Source: Spirosoma fluviale (GTDB taxonomy: Bacteria; Bacteroidota; Bacteroidia; Cytophagales; Spirosomataceae). Taken from it: a DNA stretch of 59,707 bases. Below the pieces are notes generated by a model. The model searched no databases and was not told the origin of the DNA. It saw nothing but the letters and a program-made list of their open reading frames with translations. The position numbers and the translations under genes were made by a program. The stretch is taken from assembly GCA_945883625.1 (NCBI GenBank), contig CAMCXW010000008.1, positions 1 through 59,707 of the forward strand, given 5' to 3'. Below are positions 7,883-17,250 of this stretch, one piece after another; position 1 is the stretch's first letter, and the number at the start of each line of letters is the position of its first letter.

Positions 7883-10800
7883 TTATTTCTCTAATGGATG
7901 TTCCTCAAGAAGTTGTGAGGCGTTGTATATATCTTTTTTAGAAGCTACAGATGCACGAACCGCTTTGACCTTCATTGGATCAACTGCCGAGGCTTTATTC
8001 CCAAATGAATTTCGCACATAGGTAAGCACTGCTGCCACTTCCCGATCATTCAATAATCCACCGTAAGGTGTCATAGGAACTTGTCCGCTGTATTTAACCC
8101 CATTAACCTCCATAGGTCCCATGAGTCCTTTTAGAACAAGTTTGATGAGGCGTTCTTCACTGCCAACTGACCATTTCGAATTAGCTAAAGGAGGGAAACC
8201 TGAAGCAGATAGGCCCTTTCCATTACTTTGATGACAGGTTGTGCAATAGCCTTCTTTGGCATAGATTTTACTACCCTCTAGATATAAATCCAAATCCTTA
8301 CCTTTTAAATCAGAAGTCAACGCAACCTCTTTTTTCTTGACAACGTTTACGCCATTGGCATGTGCTACCGCAATCTCAAAAGGCTTATCCATCCATTCAT
8401 CCAAAGGTTTCGTTTTTGCTATATTGAATATTGGATTTGCTTTTTCTTTAGGTAACCAGGAAGCTGCAACAAAAGCTTCCATGCGCACCCGACCATGATC
8501 GTCTTGAGCTGCTTTTGCCAATAATGCAGGTTGATTTACAACTTGATGTCCCGAATAACGCAATACGCGAACGGCAGCAGCACGTGCATGGTAATCTTTG
8601 GCTTGTAATAATCGATTTAATAAGCTTTGATCTACTTTATTAAAGCCCCAACTAACCCATAATGCCTCCAATAAGTTATGTTCAAAATTAGGGTCTTGGG
8701 CATTTAATTTTGCCACCCAAGCGCGAACGCGAGGCATAACTTCCGCAGCATTACGACCACGCAATTCCCGACGAACGCGGTAACGCGTCCGATACTCCGG
8801 CAATTTTAAGTTTTCCAATAATTCATCAATCGACGCGCCACTTACTTTAGCGGGAACCACCAAAGGTCTGGACGGATATGTAATGCGATAAACCCGACCA
8901 TGCGAGTGATCACGCAATGGATCCCTTGCATTATGTTGCATGTGGCCAATTAATATATTGTGCCAATCGATCACATAAAGTGATCCATCAGGTGCAAATT
9001 CCATATCGACCGGACGGAAGTTACGATCTTCACCGACGATTAAATCTTGGCGGTGCTTGAACGCATAACCCGTACCTTTATCGGTCAATTGGTGCTGCTT
9101 CATCCCTAAAAATCCAATGGTATTATTGATTAAAAAATCACCTTGAACCTCATCAGGAAAATGCCTGCTATAGACAAATTCTAGGCCTGAAGTTGGCCTA
9201 ACCAAATGCTTTTCCTCAATTAAACTGAACGATTTATGGCCAGTTTGACCATAGCGATTTTTAGTTGAACCTGGCATCATCCAACGCACATCAGGACCTG
9301 ACGTTTCACCGAAGAAATTCTGTCCCCACTTATCAAAAGCGATGCCCCAAGGATTTGGAATAGATAATTGAGCTACGCGCTCTAAATGTTTACGCGCTGG
9401 ATTATAGCGCATAAATCCGCCATTAGTTGCGCGTACGGTTCCATAAGGTGTTTCCACATTCGTGTGCAAAAATACACCTTCGCCCATGTAGATTGCTCCG
9501 GATTCATCCGTTACAAAAGCACTGATTTCGTGGTGCGTATCGTGGTCATCAAATCCGCTGAGAATAACTTCTTTTTTATCCGCACGGTCGTCACCATTCG
9601 TGTCTTGCAAAAATACGAGATTTGTCCCTTGGCTAACGTAAACTCCATTGTGGGCAATCTCCATGCCAACGGGCACATGTAATCCCGAAGCGAATACCGT
9701 TTGTTTATCGGCTTTTCCATCGTTATTGGTATCCTCTAGGATAATAATTTTATCGTTGGGTTTGGGATCTCCGGGCTTATAATGAGGATAGCTAGGCATA
9801 CAAACTACCCATAAACGACCTTTATTGTCAAACGTCATTTGCACGGGTTTCGCTAAATCTGGGAATTCCGTCTCGGAAGCAAATAGGTCAATTTTGTAAC
9901 CAGGTGCCACTTTAATGGCCTTAAGTGCGTCTTGACCGAGTAAATAAGTTAAACTGCCATTTTTTTCTGGATTAAAATTCGTTTTAACTGGGTCGAGGGG
10001 CCTTGTTTGGGCATCTGCAGCAGCTAAATCAAAGGACTTACCGTGGATAGCGGCTTGAATAGCACGTTCCCGATTATCAGTCATTTGACGAATTTTTTCA
10101 ATTTCAGCTGGATAATTATCTTGACCAAAAGGATTGTAACGACGGCCATATACGTGAACCCCATTCGGGATTTTAAAATCGTTGTGCCACATCCAATTTT
10201 TCTCCGCCACAGCCTCATAAACATCAGCTCGGCGCGACTCATTTGCTTGAATCTTTTTTCCAAATACCTTATCAGTCAAATAAACTGCCAATTTCTGATA
10301 TCCTTCATTGTTTAACTGAATACCATCAATCGTTAAAGGCGCTTTACTAGCCGCATACCAAGCTTTGGAAGGTGTAAAAACATCGATAAATAGAACGTTT
10401 TCTTTTTGGCAAACTTCCTTCATTGCTTGAGTGTATTGGGCAAGCCGACTATTTTCAACCGTTCCCTTAGGTACATCATACAACGCAGTTAAATCTTCAA
10501 AAGCGATTGGCGACACCAAAACTAAGGTAGGCGCCGAGACACCATTGTATTTTTGTGCGCGTGTATGTTTTATAAATGCGGTTAACTCACTTTTATATCG
10601 TGGAATTTTAGCTATCCCCTCAAACGATTCAGAAAACCCGAAAAATCCGATTACAACATCTGTTTTTAGTCGGCCTAGCCACACATCATGCGATTCTAGA
10701 TGTCCTTCGCTACCTGATTTATTCGCATATTCATCTTGAAATTGTTCTGCATTAGGAAAGGTCCAAGGTAGGTTTCGTGCAGAATGTGGGCGAAAACCTG

Positions 10801-11038
10801 GCGTATCACCACCGTCACAAAGATTCCGAACAGAAAGCTGACTTTCCGGATAACGCAAGTGCAATTCGGTTTCGAAATGATCGTAATTAATCATTCGAGA
10901 ACCTAAATTTCCACCAATGAGCGCAATTTGCGTTTTGTTTTGAATGGGAATTAACTTCGGTACTTCGGGTTGATTAAAGCTAATAATGCTCAGCGAGAGC
11001 AGAATTAATAGAAATAATCCTTTTGTTTTCATGGACAT
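7883..11038 (-). CDS. SGNH-like / PVC-type dehydrogenase propeller / HEAT / cytochrome c fusion protein
   Basis: A 1051-residue exported multidomain protein, probably a periplasmic sugar or alcohol dehydrogenase passing electrons to its own haem. Domains in order: signal peptide; SGNH-hydrolase-like region (about 35-265); a PVC-type membrane-bound-dehydrogenase beta-propeller (about 365-700; GNTNNDGKAD-like calcium loops and FDNKGRLWVVCMPSYPHY); HEAT-like helices with many Arg/Ala repeats (about 720-880); and cytochrome c with C932-T-T-C935-H936 and a candidate axial Met989 in GQVPMTPYGG. The SGNH block I Ser position reads GGNLGS and block V reads DGIQLNNEGY, so catalytic Ser and His both look absent. 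Starts at 11038 and 11032 (MSMKTK or MKTK) are both possible. It begins a gene run continuing to 4757. Confidence 0.82.
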   Translation of the reverse strand: MSMKTKGLFLLILLSLSIISFNQPEVPKLIPIQNKTQIALIGGNLGSRMINYDHFETELHLRYPESQLSVRNLCDGGDTPGFRPHSARNLPWTFPNAEQFQDEYANKSGSEGHLESHDVWLGRLKTDVVIGFFGFSESFEGIAKIPRYKSELTAFIKHTRAQKYNGVSAPTLVLVSPIAFEDLTALYDVPKGTVENSRLAQYTQAMKEVCQKENVLFIDVFTPSKAWYAASKAPLTIDGIQLNNEGYQKLAVYLTDKVFGKKIQANESRRADVYEAVAEKNWMWHNDFKIPNGVHVYGRRYNPFGQDNYPAEIEKIRQMTDNRERAIQAAIHGKSFDLAAADAQTRPLDPVKTNFNPEKNGSLTYLLGQDALKAIKVAPGYKIDLFASETEFPDLAKPVQMTFDNKGRLWVVCMPSYPHYKPGDPKPNDKIIILEDTNNDGKADKQTVFASGLHVPVGMEIAHNGVYVSQGTNLVFLQDTNGDDRADKKEVILSGFDDHDTHHEISAFVTDESGAIYMGEGVFLHTNVETPYGTVRATNGGFMRYNPARKHLERVAQLSIPNPWGIAFDKWGQNFFGETSGPDVRWMMPGSTKNRYGQTGHKSFSLIEEKHLVRPTSGLEFVYSRHFPDEVQGDFLINNTIGFLGMKQHQLTDKGTGYAFKHRQDLIVGEDRNFRPVDMEFAPDGSLYVIDWHNILIGHMQHNARDPLRDHSHGRVYRITYPSRPLVVPAKVSGASIDELLENLKLPEYRTRYRVRRELRGRNAAEVMPRVRAWVAKLNAQDPNFEHNLLEALWVSWGFNKVDQSLLNRLLQAKDYHARAAAVRVLRYSGHQVVNQPALLAKAAQDDHGRVRMEAFVAASWLPKEKANPIFNIAKTKPLDEWMDKPFEIAVAHANGVNVVKKKEVALTSDLKGKDLDLYLEGSKIYAKEGYCTTCHQSNGKGLSASGFPPLANSKWSVGSEERLIKLVLKGLMGPMEVNGVKYSGQVPMTPYGGLLNDREVAAVLTYVRNSFGNKASAVDPMKVKAVRASVASKKDIYNASQLLEEHPLEK

Positions 11039-11145
11039 AATGAATAGAGGTTAAATAAATATATGGTTATAATTATAAGTTGGCTTATTAATTGTCAAAC
11101 CAAAAAATAGGCTTCTCTGCCAAAAAAATCAGGGATTTAACCCAA

Positions 11146-12597
11146 TTAAACTCCTAAAGACCAACCTGGTCGATACGTACGTTGCACGAATTGATTAGCC
11201 GCGTCGAAATTCGTTACCCGCATATTTTGGTTATCCCACAATAATTTTGTGTTAGACCCTGGATAATGCATGCCGTTTCCTGTTTTGCGAGGGAAAGGCA
11301 TATCGGCAACGCGAATCGCTAAATTCGCCATCAATATAGCTTCTGTCAAAGGACCTGCTAATTCAAAAGGCGAGCTTAATGTGCTATTTCCATAACCTGC
11401 AATCGCTCCTTCTACCCATTGCGCGTAGTGGCCTTCCGAACTTCCTTTTACACGCGCTAGTTTTTGAGGTACTTTGACTTCTTGGTTGCGTGATAATGGC
11501 AGTAATCGTGGATTGGCAGCATATTCGCTAGCCATCATCTTCCCTTTGGTACCAATAAACAAGATGCCGGAATTACCATCACCAAACATTTCATCAGGTC
11601 CTAATTCTTCTGGACGTTCAGGTTTAATTCCACCATCCATCCAATGCATGGTAACAGGACCCTTCGTTTTATTTGTTTTAGGAAAAGTTAAGGTAGCATG
11701 ACTGCTTGGGGGACATGAATCTAAAAATACGCCACGTTTACCAAAAGCAGTAAAGACACTGCTAACACTTGCTTGAACATCAGATGCGTATTTTAAGCCC
11801 AATACCCGGAAAGGAGCTTCCATTAGATGACAACCTAAATCTCCTAAAGCACCGGTGCCATAATCCCACCAACCGCGCCAAGAACCTGGAATTAAATTTT
11901 CTACATAATCTTTATAAGGAGCCGTACCTAACCATAAATCCCAATCTAATTCAGAAGGAACTGGTGGCTTAGCTGTCGACCAAGGAATACCTTGTGGCCA
12001 AATGGGTCTATTTGTCCAAATTTGAACCGTATGCACATCGCCTATAATTTTAGCATCATACCATTCAACGAGTTGGCGTACACCATCCCCCGAAGACCCT
12101 TGATTTCCCATTTGGGTAACCACTTTGTATTTCTCAGCAGCTTGAGTCAGCATGCGCGCCTCGTAAATATCGTGCGTCATTGGTTTCTGCACATATACGT
12201 GCTTCCCTAATTGCATAGCGGCCATGGCTTGTACCGCGTGGTTATGATCAGGTGTAGATACAGAAACAGCATCGAAATTTTTCGACTCTTTATCCATCAT
12301 CACACGCCAATCTTTATAATATTTTGCTTTGGGATAAGCCGCTACGGAATCTTTAGCCATGCGATCATCAACATCACATAAATAGCCAATATCGGCTTTA
12401 CCACTTTCATAAAAATGCTTTAAATCTGATTTCCCTTTACCACCTACGCCAATTCCGGCAACGACAAGCCTGTCGCTAGGTGCCAAAAAACCTTTTCCCC
12501 CTAGAACATGACGGGGAACAATCATAAAGCCTGCTGAGGCTAAGGATGCGGACTTAAGAAAGTCGCGACGTGCGGGTAGCGTTTTTTTATTTTTCAT
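11146..12597 (-). CDS. Tat-exported Gfo/Idh/MocA oxidoreductase
   Basis: 483-residue NAD(P)-dependent oxidoreductase with a twin-arginine signal (ARRDFLKSASLASAGF), so probably periplasmic with cofactor loaded before export. The Rossmann segment VVAGIGVGGKGKSDLKHF is near residues 45-62; VSTPDHNHAVQAMAAM, GKHVYVQKPMTHDIYEAR (the Lys-Pro motif) and GDLGCHLMEAPFRVLGL follow, all typical of the long exported Gfo/Idh/MocA branch of Bacteroidota and Planctomycetes. It lies 107 bases upstream of the cytochrome fusion gene, co-directional. By analogy with ThuB and other keto-sugar-forming relatives it may oxidise a glycoside at C3. Specificity is unknown. Confidence 0.85.
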   Translation of the reverse strand: MKNKKTLPARRDFLKSASLASAGFMIVPRHVLGGKGFLAPSDRLVVAGIGVGGKGKSDLKHFYESGKADIGYLCDVDDRMAKDSVAAYPKAKYYKDWRVMMDKESKNFDAVSVSTPDHNHAVQAMAAMQLGKHVYVQKPMTHDIYEARMLTQAAEKYKVVTQMGNQGSSGDGVRQLVEWYDAKIIGDVHTVQIWTNRPIWPQGIPWSTAKPPVPSELDWDLWLGTAPYKDYVENLIPGSWRGWWDYGTGALGDLGCHLMEAPFRVLGLKYASDVQASVSSVFTAFGKRGVFLDSCPPSSHATLTFPKTNKTKGPVTMHWMDGGIKPERPEELGPDEMFGDGNSGILFIGTKGKMMASEYAANPRLLPLSRNQEVKVPQKLARVKGSSEGHYAQWVEGAIAGYGNSTLSSPFELAGPLTEAILMANLAIRVADMPFPRKTGNGMHYPGSNTKLLWDNQNMRVTNFDAANQFVQRTYRPGWSLGV

Positions 12598-12642
12598 AGG
12601 TGTTTAGAGGTTTTCAATTAAGGCCTAAAGCTAAAACTTTAC

Positions 12643-13641
12643 TTATAATTTTTCAAGATTTATTTGTGTTTTTTGGACGGCGTCAAATAAGGCTGTTTTA
12701 ACTGTTTCTAGAGACAATCCATCCGCTTTCCCACTGGGATTAAATAATATGTTAGCCACATCCGGATTTTGATATGCCCCCGAATAGGAACGATACGTCT
12801 TGAAATTTGCAAATTCGCCACAAATAACTAGCGCAGGAATTTTAAATGCATTTGCCATGTGCGTGGGGCCAGAATCTAAGCCAATAAAAAAAGAAGCCCC
12901 TCGGATAATTTTCATGGAATCGATGAGTGAGGTTTTGCCAACCAAGCTTGTAAAGCCAGGTCTCTCAAAAGGCAATGGATTTTTTTGGCCAATTTCAACA
13001 CATTGAATAGACCAAGTGTCCATCGCAAAATTGAGTAAGGACAACCAATAATCATCGCGCCAGTCACGCATTCCATTATTTGATTTGGTATGAATTACCC
13101 AATATGCACCCTCAAACGGCAAAGAATACGGAATCTGATCTAGGTAAAGCTGGGGTTGTATGTTTAATTTTCCTAAATCGGCCAACTGCGATGCGACTTC
13201 TAACAACGTGTGTTCGTTGTAATAGTTGTCTAACCGAAGGTTAAGCGCATCTGCCTTGGGGTTTTTGATGCTAATTTTGGTTACCGAATCTTGCCTAAAA
13301 TCTGACAAATGCAAAGCGTAAAAATGATCAAATGGATTTAAACGAAGTAGTATATGTGTAAGTAAGGTAAACTTTTGCTCCCACATGCGGTCGACCAATG
13401 GATGAAATTGAAAAATAGGAAAATAAGATGGGTGGCAAATCCAAGTTATATGTACGGGATGATATTTAGCGGCCAACTCAGGCAAAATAGGCTCAGAGGC
13501 AACCATATCCCCTAAGTCGCCATCCATAGCTATACCAATAAAAACCTTTTGCGGATTTTTCCAACGCTCTAATTGAATCCAAAGAAACAAGCGCCCAACA
13601 TACAAAATGACTTGGATCCAATAAAGAAAATATTTCAGCAT
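12643..13641 (-). CDS. Glycosyltransferase family 9 (heptosyltransferase-like)
   Basis: 332-residue GT9 protein related to ADP-heptose:LPS heptosyltransferases; it would transfer a sugar to lipopolysaccharide core or another envelope glycan on the cytoplasmic face of the inner membrane. Evidence: the N-terminal GDLGDMVASEPILPEL loop (about 42-57) and the C-terminal nucleotide-sugar motif FIGLDSGPTHMANAFKIPAL. Unusually, a hydrophobic stretch YFLYWIQVILYVGRLFLWIQ at residues 4-23 precedes the fold and may anchor it to the membrane. It is alone among catabolic genes: 45 bases upstream of the Gfo/Idh/MocA gene and divergent (178 bases) from the ThuA gene. No other LPS gene is in the window. Confidence 0.82.
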   Translation of the reverse strand: MLKYFLYWIQVILYVGRLFLWIQLERWKNPQKVFIGIAMDGDLGDMVASEPILPELAAKYHPVHITWICHPSYFPIFQFHPLVDRMWEQKFTLLTHILLRLNPFDHFYALHLSDFRQDSVTKISIKNPKADALNLRLDNYYNEHTLLEVASQLADLGKLNIQPQLYLDQIPYSLPFEGAYWVIHTKSNNGMRDWRDDYWLSLLNFAMDTWSIQCVEIGQKNPLPFERPGFTSLVGKTSLIDSMKIIRGASFFIGLDSGPTHMANAFKIPALVICGEFANFKTYRSYSGAYQNPDVANILFNPSGKADGLSLETVKTALFDAVQKTQINLEKL

Positions 13642-13819
13642 TTGGAGTAATCTAGTAAATGACTGCAGCTAATTTTAACTACAATTTTGAATGTTTTCGA
13701 AGTTAAAAATATTTCATTCAAAACAAAAACATCAAAATATTGCAAAGGAAAAAAAGAAAATTTAAATTCGGACCAAACCTATTTAAATCAATTTTTTGCA
13801 ACGCATCACCCTTTGACCT

Positions 13820-14815
13820 ATGAAAAAGAAACCTTACTTGTGGATGATGTTCGTCCTACTTCAGATTAGCTTGTTGACAATTGTTTCGCCTACATGCAAC
13901 GCGGCACCATTTAAAAAATCACCCATTAAAACCTTAATCGTTGACGGTCAAAACAACCATGATCAATGGGCGAAAATAACGTTTATGATGAAGCGTTATT
14001 TAGAGGAAACGGGGAAATTTACCGTAGATGTTCAACGAACAAAGACTACTTGGAATGGAAAGGAGTATCTGACTAAGTATGTGATTCCTGGCGTTTCTGC
14101 CTCAGTCGATCTTCCTAAATCACAAATGGATTCAAGTTTTCATCCCAATTTTAAAGCCTACGATGTCGTGATTTGTAATTTTGGTTGGAATGCCGCACCA
14201 TGGCCCAAGGAAACACAAGCAGATTTTGACCAATTTATTAAAAATGGTGGCGGATTAGTAGTCCTACATGCTGCAGATAATTCATTTCCAGAATGGTCAG
14301 CCTATAATCAAATGATCGGAATAGGCGGTTGGGGCAATCGAACAGAAAAAGACGGTCCTTATGTATATTTTGACCTAAATAACAAAGAAGTACGCGACTC
14401 AAGTCCTGGTCGGGCAGGTTCCCATGGGCCCCAAAAAGAATTTCAAATTACCATTCGCAATGCAAATCATCCCATTACTAAGGGTATGCCAACAACTTGG
14501 ATGCATACGCAAGATGAAATGTATGATCGGTTAAGAGGCCCCGCAGAAAATATGGAGGTCTTGGGAACTGCCTTTTCTGCGGTGGAAAATAAGGGATCAG
14601 GCCGACATGAACCCATGTTGTTGACAATCAAATACGGAAAAGGACGTGTTTTTCACACGCCTATGGGCCATGCGGATTATTCAGTAAACTGCGTTGGATT
14701 TATCACTAGCCTATTACGTGGTACCCAGTGGGCGGCAACAGGAAAGGTAGATATCCCTATTCCAGCTGATTTTCCAAAATCAGATTTGTCACAATCCCGT
14801 CAATTTAAAGATTAA
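13820..14815 (+). CDS. ThuA-like domain protein, exported
   Basis: 331-residue exported ThuA-family protein. Signal peptide MKKKPYLWMMFVLLQISLLTIVSP; then KTLIVDGQNNHDQWAKI, YDVVICNFGWNAAPWP, GGGLVVLHAADNSFPEW, GPQKEFQITIRNANHPITKG (His/Pro/Ile motif typical of the family) and GKGRVFHTPMGHADYS. It is followed after 25 bases by a Gfo/Idh/MocA gene, the same pairing as thuA-thuB of rhizobia, where ThuB makes 3-keto-trehalose. In contrast to the rhizobial proteins both members here carry export signals, so the pair would act outside the cytoplasm. Divergent from the GT9 gene. The reaction of the ThuA fold is not settled from sequence. Confidence 0.82.
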   Translation: MKKKPYLWMMFVLLQISLLTIVSPTCNAAPFKKSPIKTLIVDGQNNHDQWAKITFMMKRYLEETGKFTVDVQRTKTTWNGKEYLTKYVIPGVSASVDLPKSQMDSSFHPNFKAYDVVICNFGWNAAPWPKETQADFDQFIKNGGGLVVLHAADNSFPEWSAYNQMIGIGGWGNRTEKDGPYVYFDLNNKEVRDSSPGRAGSHGPQKEFQITIRNANHPITKGMPTTWMHTQDEMYDRLRGPAENMEVLGTAFSAVENKGSGRHEPMLLTIKYGKGRVFHTPMGHADYSVNCVGFITSLLRGTQWAATGKVDIPIPADFPKSDLSQSRQFKD

Positions 14816-14840
14816 CACCCATTTTTAACCCTTGAATACC

Positions 14841-15974
14841 ATGCGTTCTCGTCGAAAATTCCTACAGTCACTTTCTATACCCATGATGGCTGCACCCTTT
14901 GCAGCTACGGCTTCACAAGAACTTGAAAATTTCAAATTGGCCAATACGCCAGTCGAGGAATCAAAAACAGCGGATGGTCCAATCCTCCGCGTAGCCTTGA
15001 TGGGATTAGGTGGATATTGCGATCGAGTAGCCAAAGCAATACAAGCATGTCCCCGCGTGAAAATCACAGGATTAATCAGTGGAACACCTACTAAATTAGC
15101 TGCCTGGGGAGCGAAATATCAAGTTCCCGAGTCTAGCCGATATTCCTACGAAACGGTGGATCAGATTAAAGCCAACCAAGAAATTGATGCGGTTTATATC
15201 ACCACACCCAATGCCTTACACAAGGATAACGTTATTCAAATAGCGCGAGCCGGAAAACACGTCATTGTAGAAAAACCGATGGCCCTAAATGCGAAGGAAG
15301 GAAAAGAAATGGTGGATTATTGCAAGAAAGCTGGAGTACAATTAGTAGTTGGCTACCGCATGCATCTAGAACCCAAGACATTAGAAGTAGTTCGCAAGCG
15401 TCGAGAAGGCGAATTTGGTCAGATTTTATTTTTCCAAGGCCTGTCGGGTTTTGTCATTGGCGACCCCAAACAATGGAGATTAAATAAAGCCTTAGCTGGA
15501 GGAGGATCCATGATGGATATTGGTATCTATTCTGTGAACGGAGCACGCTATATGATTGGAGAAGAACCTATCTGGGTCACAGCCCAAGAAACAAAGACAG
15601 ATTTTAATAAATTTAAAGAGGGTGTTGACGAGACCATTCAATTTCAAATGGGTTTTCCCAGTGGCGCAATTGCCTCCTGTTTATCTACCTATGCCTTGAA
15701 TAATTTGGATCGCTTTTTCTTGGATGGGACAAAGGGATTTGCGGAGCTGAAACCAGCCACTGGCTATGGCCCCATTATGGCTCGAACGCATCAAGGTGAA
15801 ATTGAATTTCCACATGTAAACCATCAAACAGTCCAAATGGATGAAATGGCGAAATTTATTTTGGACGGCAAGCAACCCATCATTCCCATGAATGGCGAAG
15901 AGGGCTTACAAGATTTGCGGATTGTAGACGCTATTTATAAAGCTGTCAAAACTGGCAAAAAGGTTACTATTTAA
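14841..15974 (+). CDS. Tat-exported Gfo/Idh/MocA oxidoreductase (ThuB-like pairing)
   Basis: 377-residue oxidoreductase in a ThuA/ThuB-like pair. The ATG at 14841 is preferred over an upstream in-frame TTG at 14832 because it begins directly at the twin-arginine signal MRSRRKFLQSLSIPMMAAPF. The Rossmann motif VALMGLGGYCDRVAKAI lies at about residues 50-66; YITTPNALHKDNV and GKHVIVEKPMALNAKEG carry the conserved Glu-Lys-Pro; GGGSMMDIGIYSVNGARYM is the substrate-side motif found in glucose-fructose-oxidoreductase-like members. Likely oxidises a sugar or glycoside with tightly bound NAD(P). Ends 30 bases from the convergent DUF6786-like gene. Confidence 0.87.
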   Translation: MRSRRKFLQSLSIPMMAAPFAATASQELENFKLANTPVEESKTADGPILRVALMGLGGYCDRVAKAIQACPRVKITGLISGTPTKLAAWGAKYQVPESSRYSYETVDQIKANQEIDAVYITTPNALHKDNVIQIARAGKHVIVEKPMALNAKEGKEMVDYCKKAGVQLVVGYRMHLEPKTLEVVRKRREGEFGQILFFQGLSGFVIGDPKQWRLNKALAGGGSMMDIGIYSVNGARYMIGEEPIWVTAQETKTDFNKFKEGVDETIQFQMGFPSGAIASCLSTYALNNLDRFFLDGTKGFAELKPATGYGPIMARTHQGEIEFPHVNHQTVQMDEMAKFILDGKQPIIPMNGEEGLQDLRIVDAIYKAVKTGKKVTI

Positions 15975-16003
15975 CTTTTCGATAAATTCAACCAACAGAT
16001 AAC

Positions 16004-17185
16004 TTATTTTATTTGATCCACGCGAATACCAAATACATGCAAACTGATTTTATCTAATGCATTTTTGTCCCCCGTAAAATGAATCGTTCGGTGGTGGTGT
16101 GTCAAGGTTTTTCCTGGTTGCAATGCCGCAGCTGGTGATGAGCTCTCAATTTCATAAAATTGGCCTAGCTGAGTACCATTGTTAATGCCATCGTTATATG
16201 CATTTACAGCGTCACCCTGTAATGGATCAGCTTGAAGCTCCCATTTCCCATTCAAATAGGGTGAATGATCATTCGGCAAATCAAATTGAGCCACCGTCAA
16301 AACCTGTTTTTCAGCATCATAACTCCCAATAAACGGCAAAGCCCGCGCAGGTGAAATACCTATTTTACTTCGGTACTTCGCATCTGCCTTGAAGAAAATA
16401 ACGCCATTTTCATTCCGCAATCTTGAGGATGGAACTTGACCAAAATAATCATCCGTATAGATGGGCCCTTTCCCATCCGTTTTGAATGGTGCCACCACAA
16501 CTGTTTTCTCCGTCGCGTTTAACATACTTAATATCCAAATAGAAAGCATCCCATGCGTCTCATTCCATTGCTTTTCCCCTGTATTCGTAATCGAATTAGT
16601 CGTTTCAAAACCGACCATTTTTAGGTCGCCTGATGGATTAATTTCAATCAAAGTTTGAATATTCGCGGGAGTTAATAAGCGTATATCCCGATTTACGCGT
16701 AAGTATAAATCATTTCCAATGTAATTCTGAAAATACATATTTTGCACAAATTTAGCTTCTGTTTTTGTCGCAGATTGGACTTCAAAAGGAGAAGAATCTA
16801 ATTCTTTGGGAACTTGCCAATTTTCAAACGAAAAATCTTTGCCCTGCTTAAAATAGACAGAAAATTGTCCTCCCTCCGGGCCTAACCAAAAACGCTCCTC
16901 CCCTCCGAAGGCCGTCATATGCTTGGAAATCTTGCGCGAAGCTAATAAATCATAATTAAGCCAACCGAACGAAATTCCTTTGTCTCCTCCCGCCGTGCTC
17001 GTCATCACCCGACCTTGCAAGGCTGGTGAAATAATCACTTTGGCATCTCCTTTTTCATCCTCCAAAACAAGTATTTCAGGTTCACTTTTTTTAAGAAATT
17101 CCAAATCAAAACCAAAAGATCCTTTAGTAGAAGGTACAGGAGCACAAGAATTAAGCATAATTAAACAGCAGATTAAATATTTCAT
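16004..17185 (-). CDS. DUF6786-like lipoprotein, possible aldose-epimerase-like fold
   Basis: 393-residue predicted lipoprotein: short hydrophobic N-terminus ending in the lipobox LNSC (Cys14). The body contains VIISPALQGRVMTSTAGG, FGGEERFWLGPEGGQFSVYF, LYLRVNRDIRLL and TGEKQWNETHGMLSIW, which I associate with a Bacteroidota domain of unknown function (DUF6786-like) having a galactose-mutarotase-like supersandwich. No catalytic residue can be named with confidence. It is convergent with the ThuA/Gfo-Idh-MocA pair and lies 65 bases downstream of the TonB receptor gene on the same strand, so it may be co-transcribed with that receptor and handle a sugar in the periplasm. Function unassigned. 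Confidence 0.6.
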   Translation of the reverse strand: MKYLICCLIMLNSCAPVPSTKGSFGFDLEFLKKSEPEILVLEDEKGDAKVIISPALQGRVMTSTAGGDKGISFGWLNYDLLASRKISKHMTAFGGEERFWLGPEGGQFSVYFKQGKDFSFENWQVPKELDSSPFEVQSATKTEAKFVQNMYFQNYIGNDLYLRVNRDIRLLTPANIQTLIEINPSGDLKMVGFETTNSITNTGEKQWNETHGMLSIWILSMLNATEKTVVVAPFKTDGKGPIYTDDYFGQVPSSRLRNENGVIFFKADAKYRSKIGISPARALPFIGSYDAEKQVLTVAQFDLPNDHSPYLNGKWELQADPLQGDAVNAYNDGINNGTQLGQFYEIESSSPAAALQPGKTLTHHHRTIHFTGDKNALDKISLHVFGIRVDQIK

Positions 17186-17250
17186 CAGGATAATGACTAA
17201 CTAAAATTACAGGATTTACGAAGTTACTAAAAAGTGATATACTCAGTTCT

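Noticed and set aside
9386-10739. Several 90-100-codon plus-strand frames
   Set aside because: All are antisense to the 1051-residue fusion gene and encode no recognisable protein features.
11072-11099. TTGACA/TATAAT-like promoter on the minus strand before the fusion gene
   Set aside because: Spacing is only 15 bases, and the main sigma factor of Bacteroidota prefers a TTTG/TAnnTTTG pattern, which is not met here.
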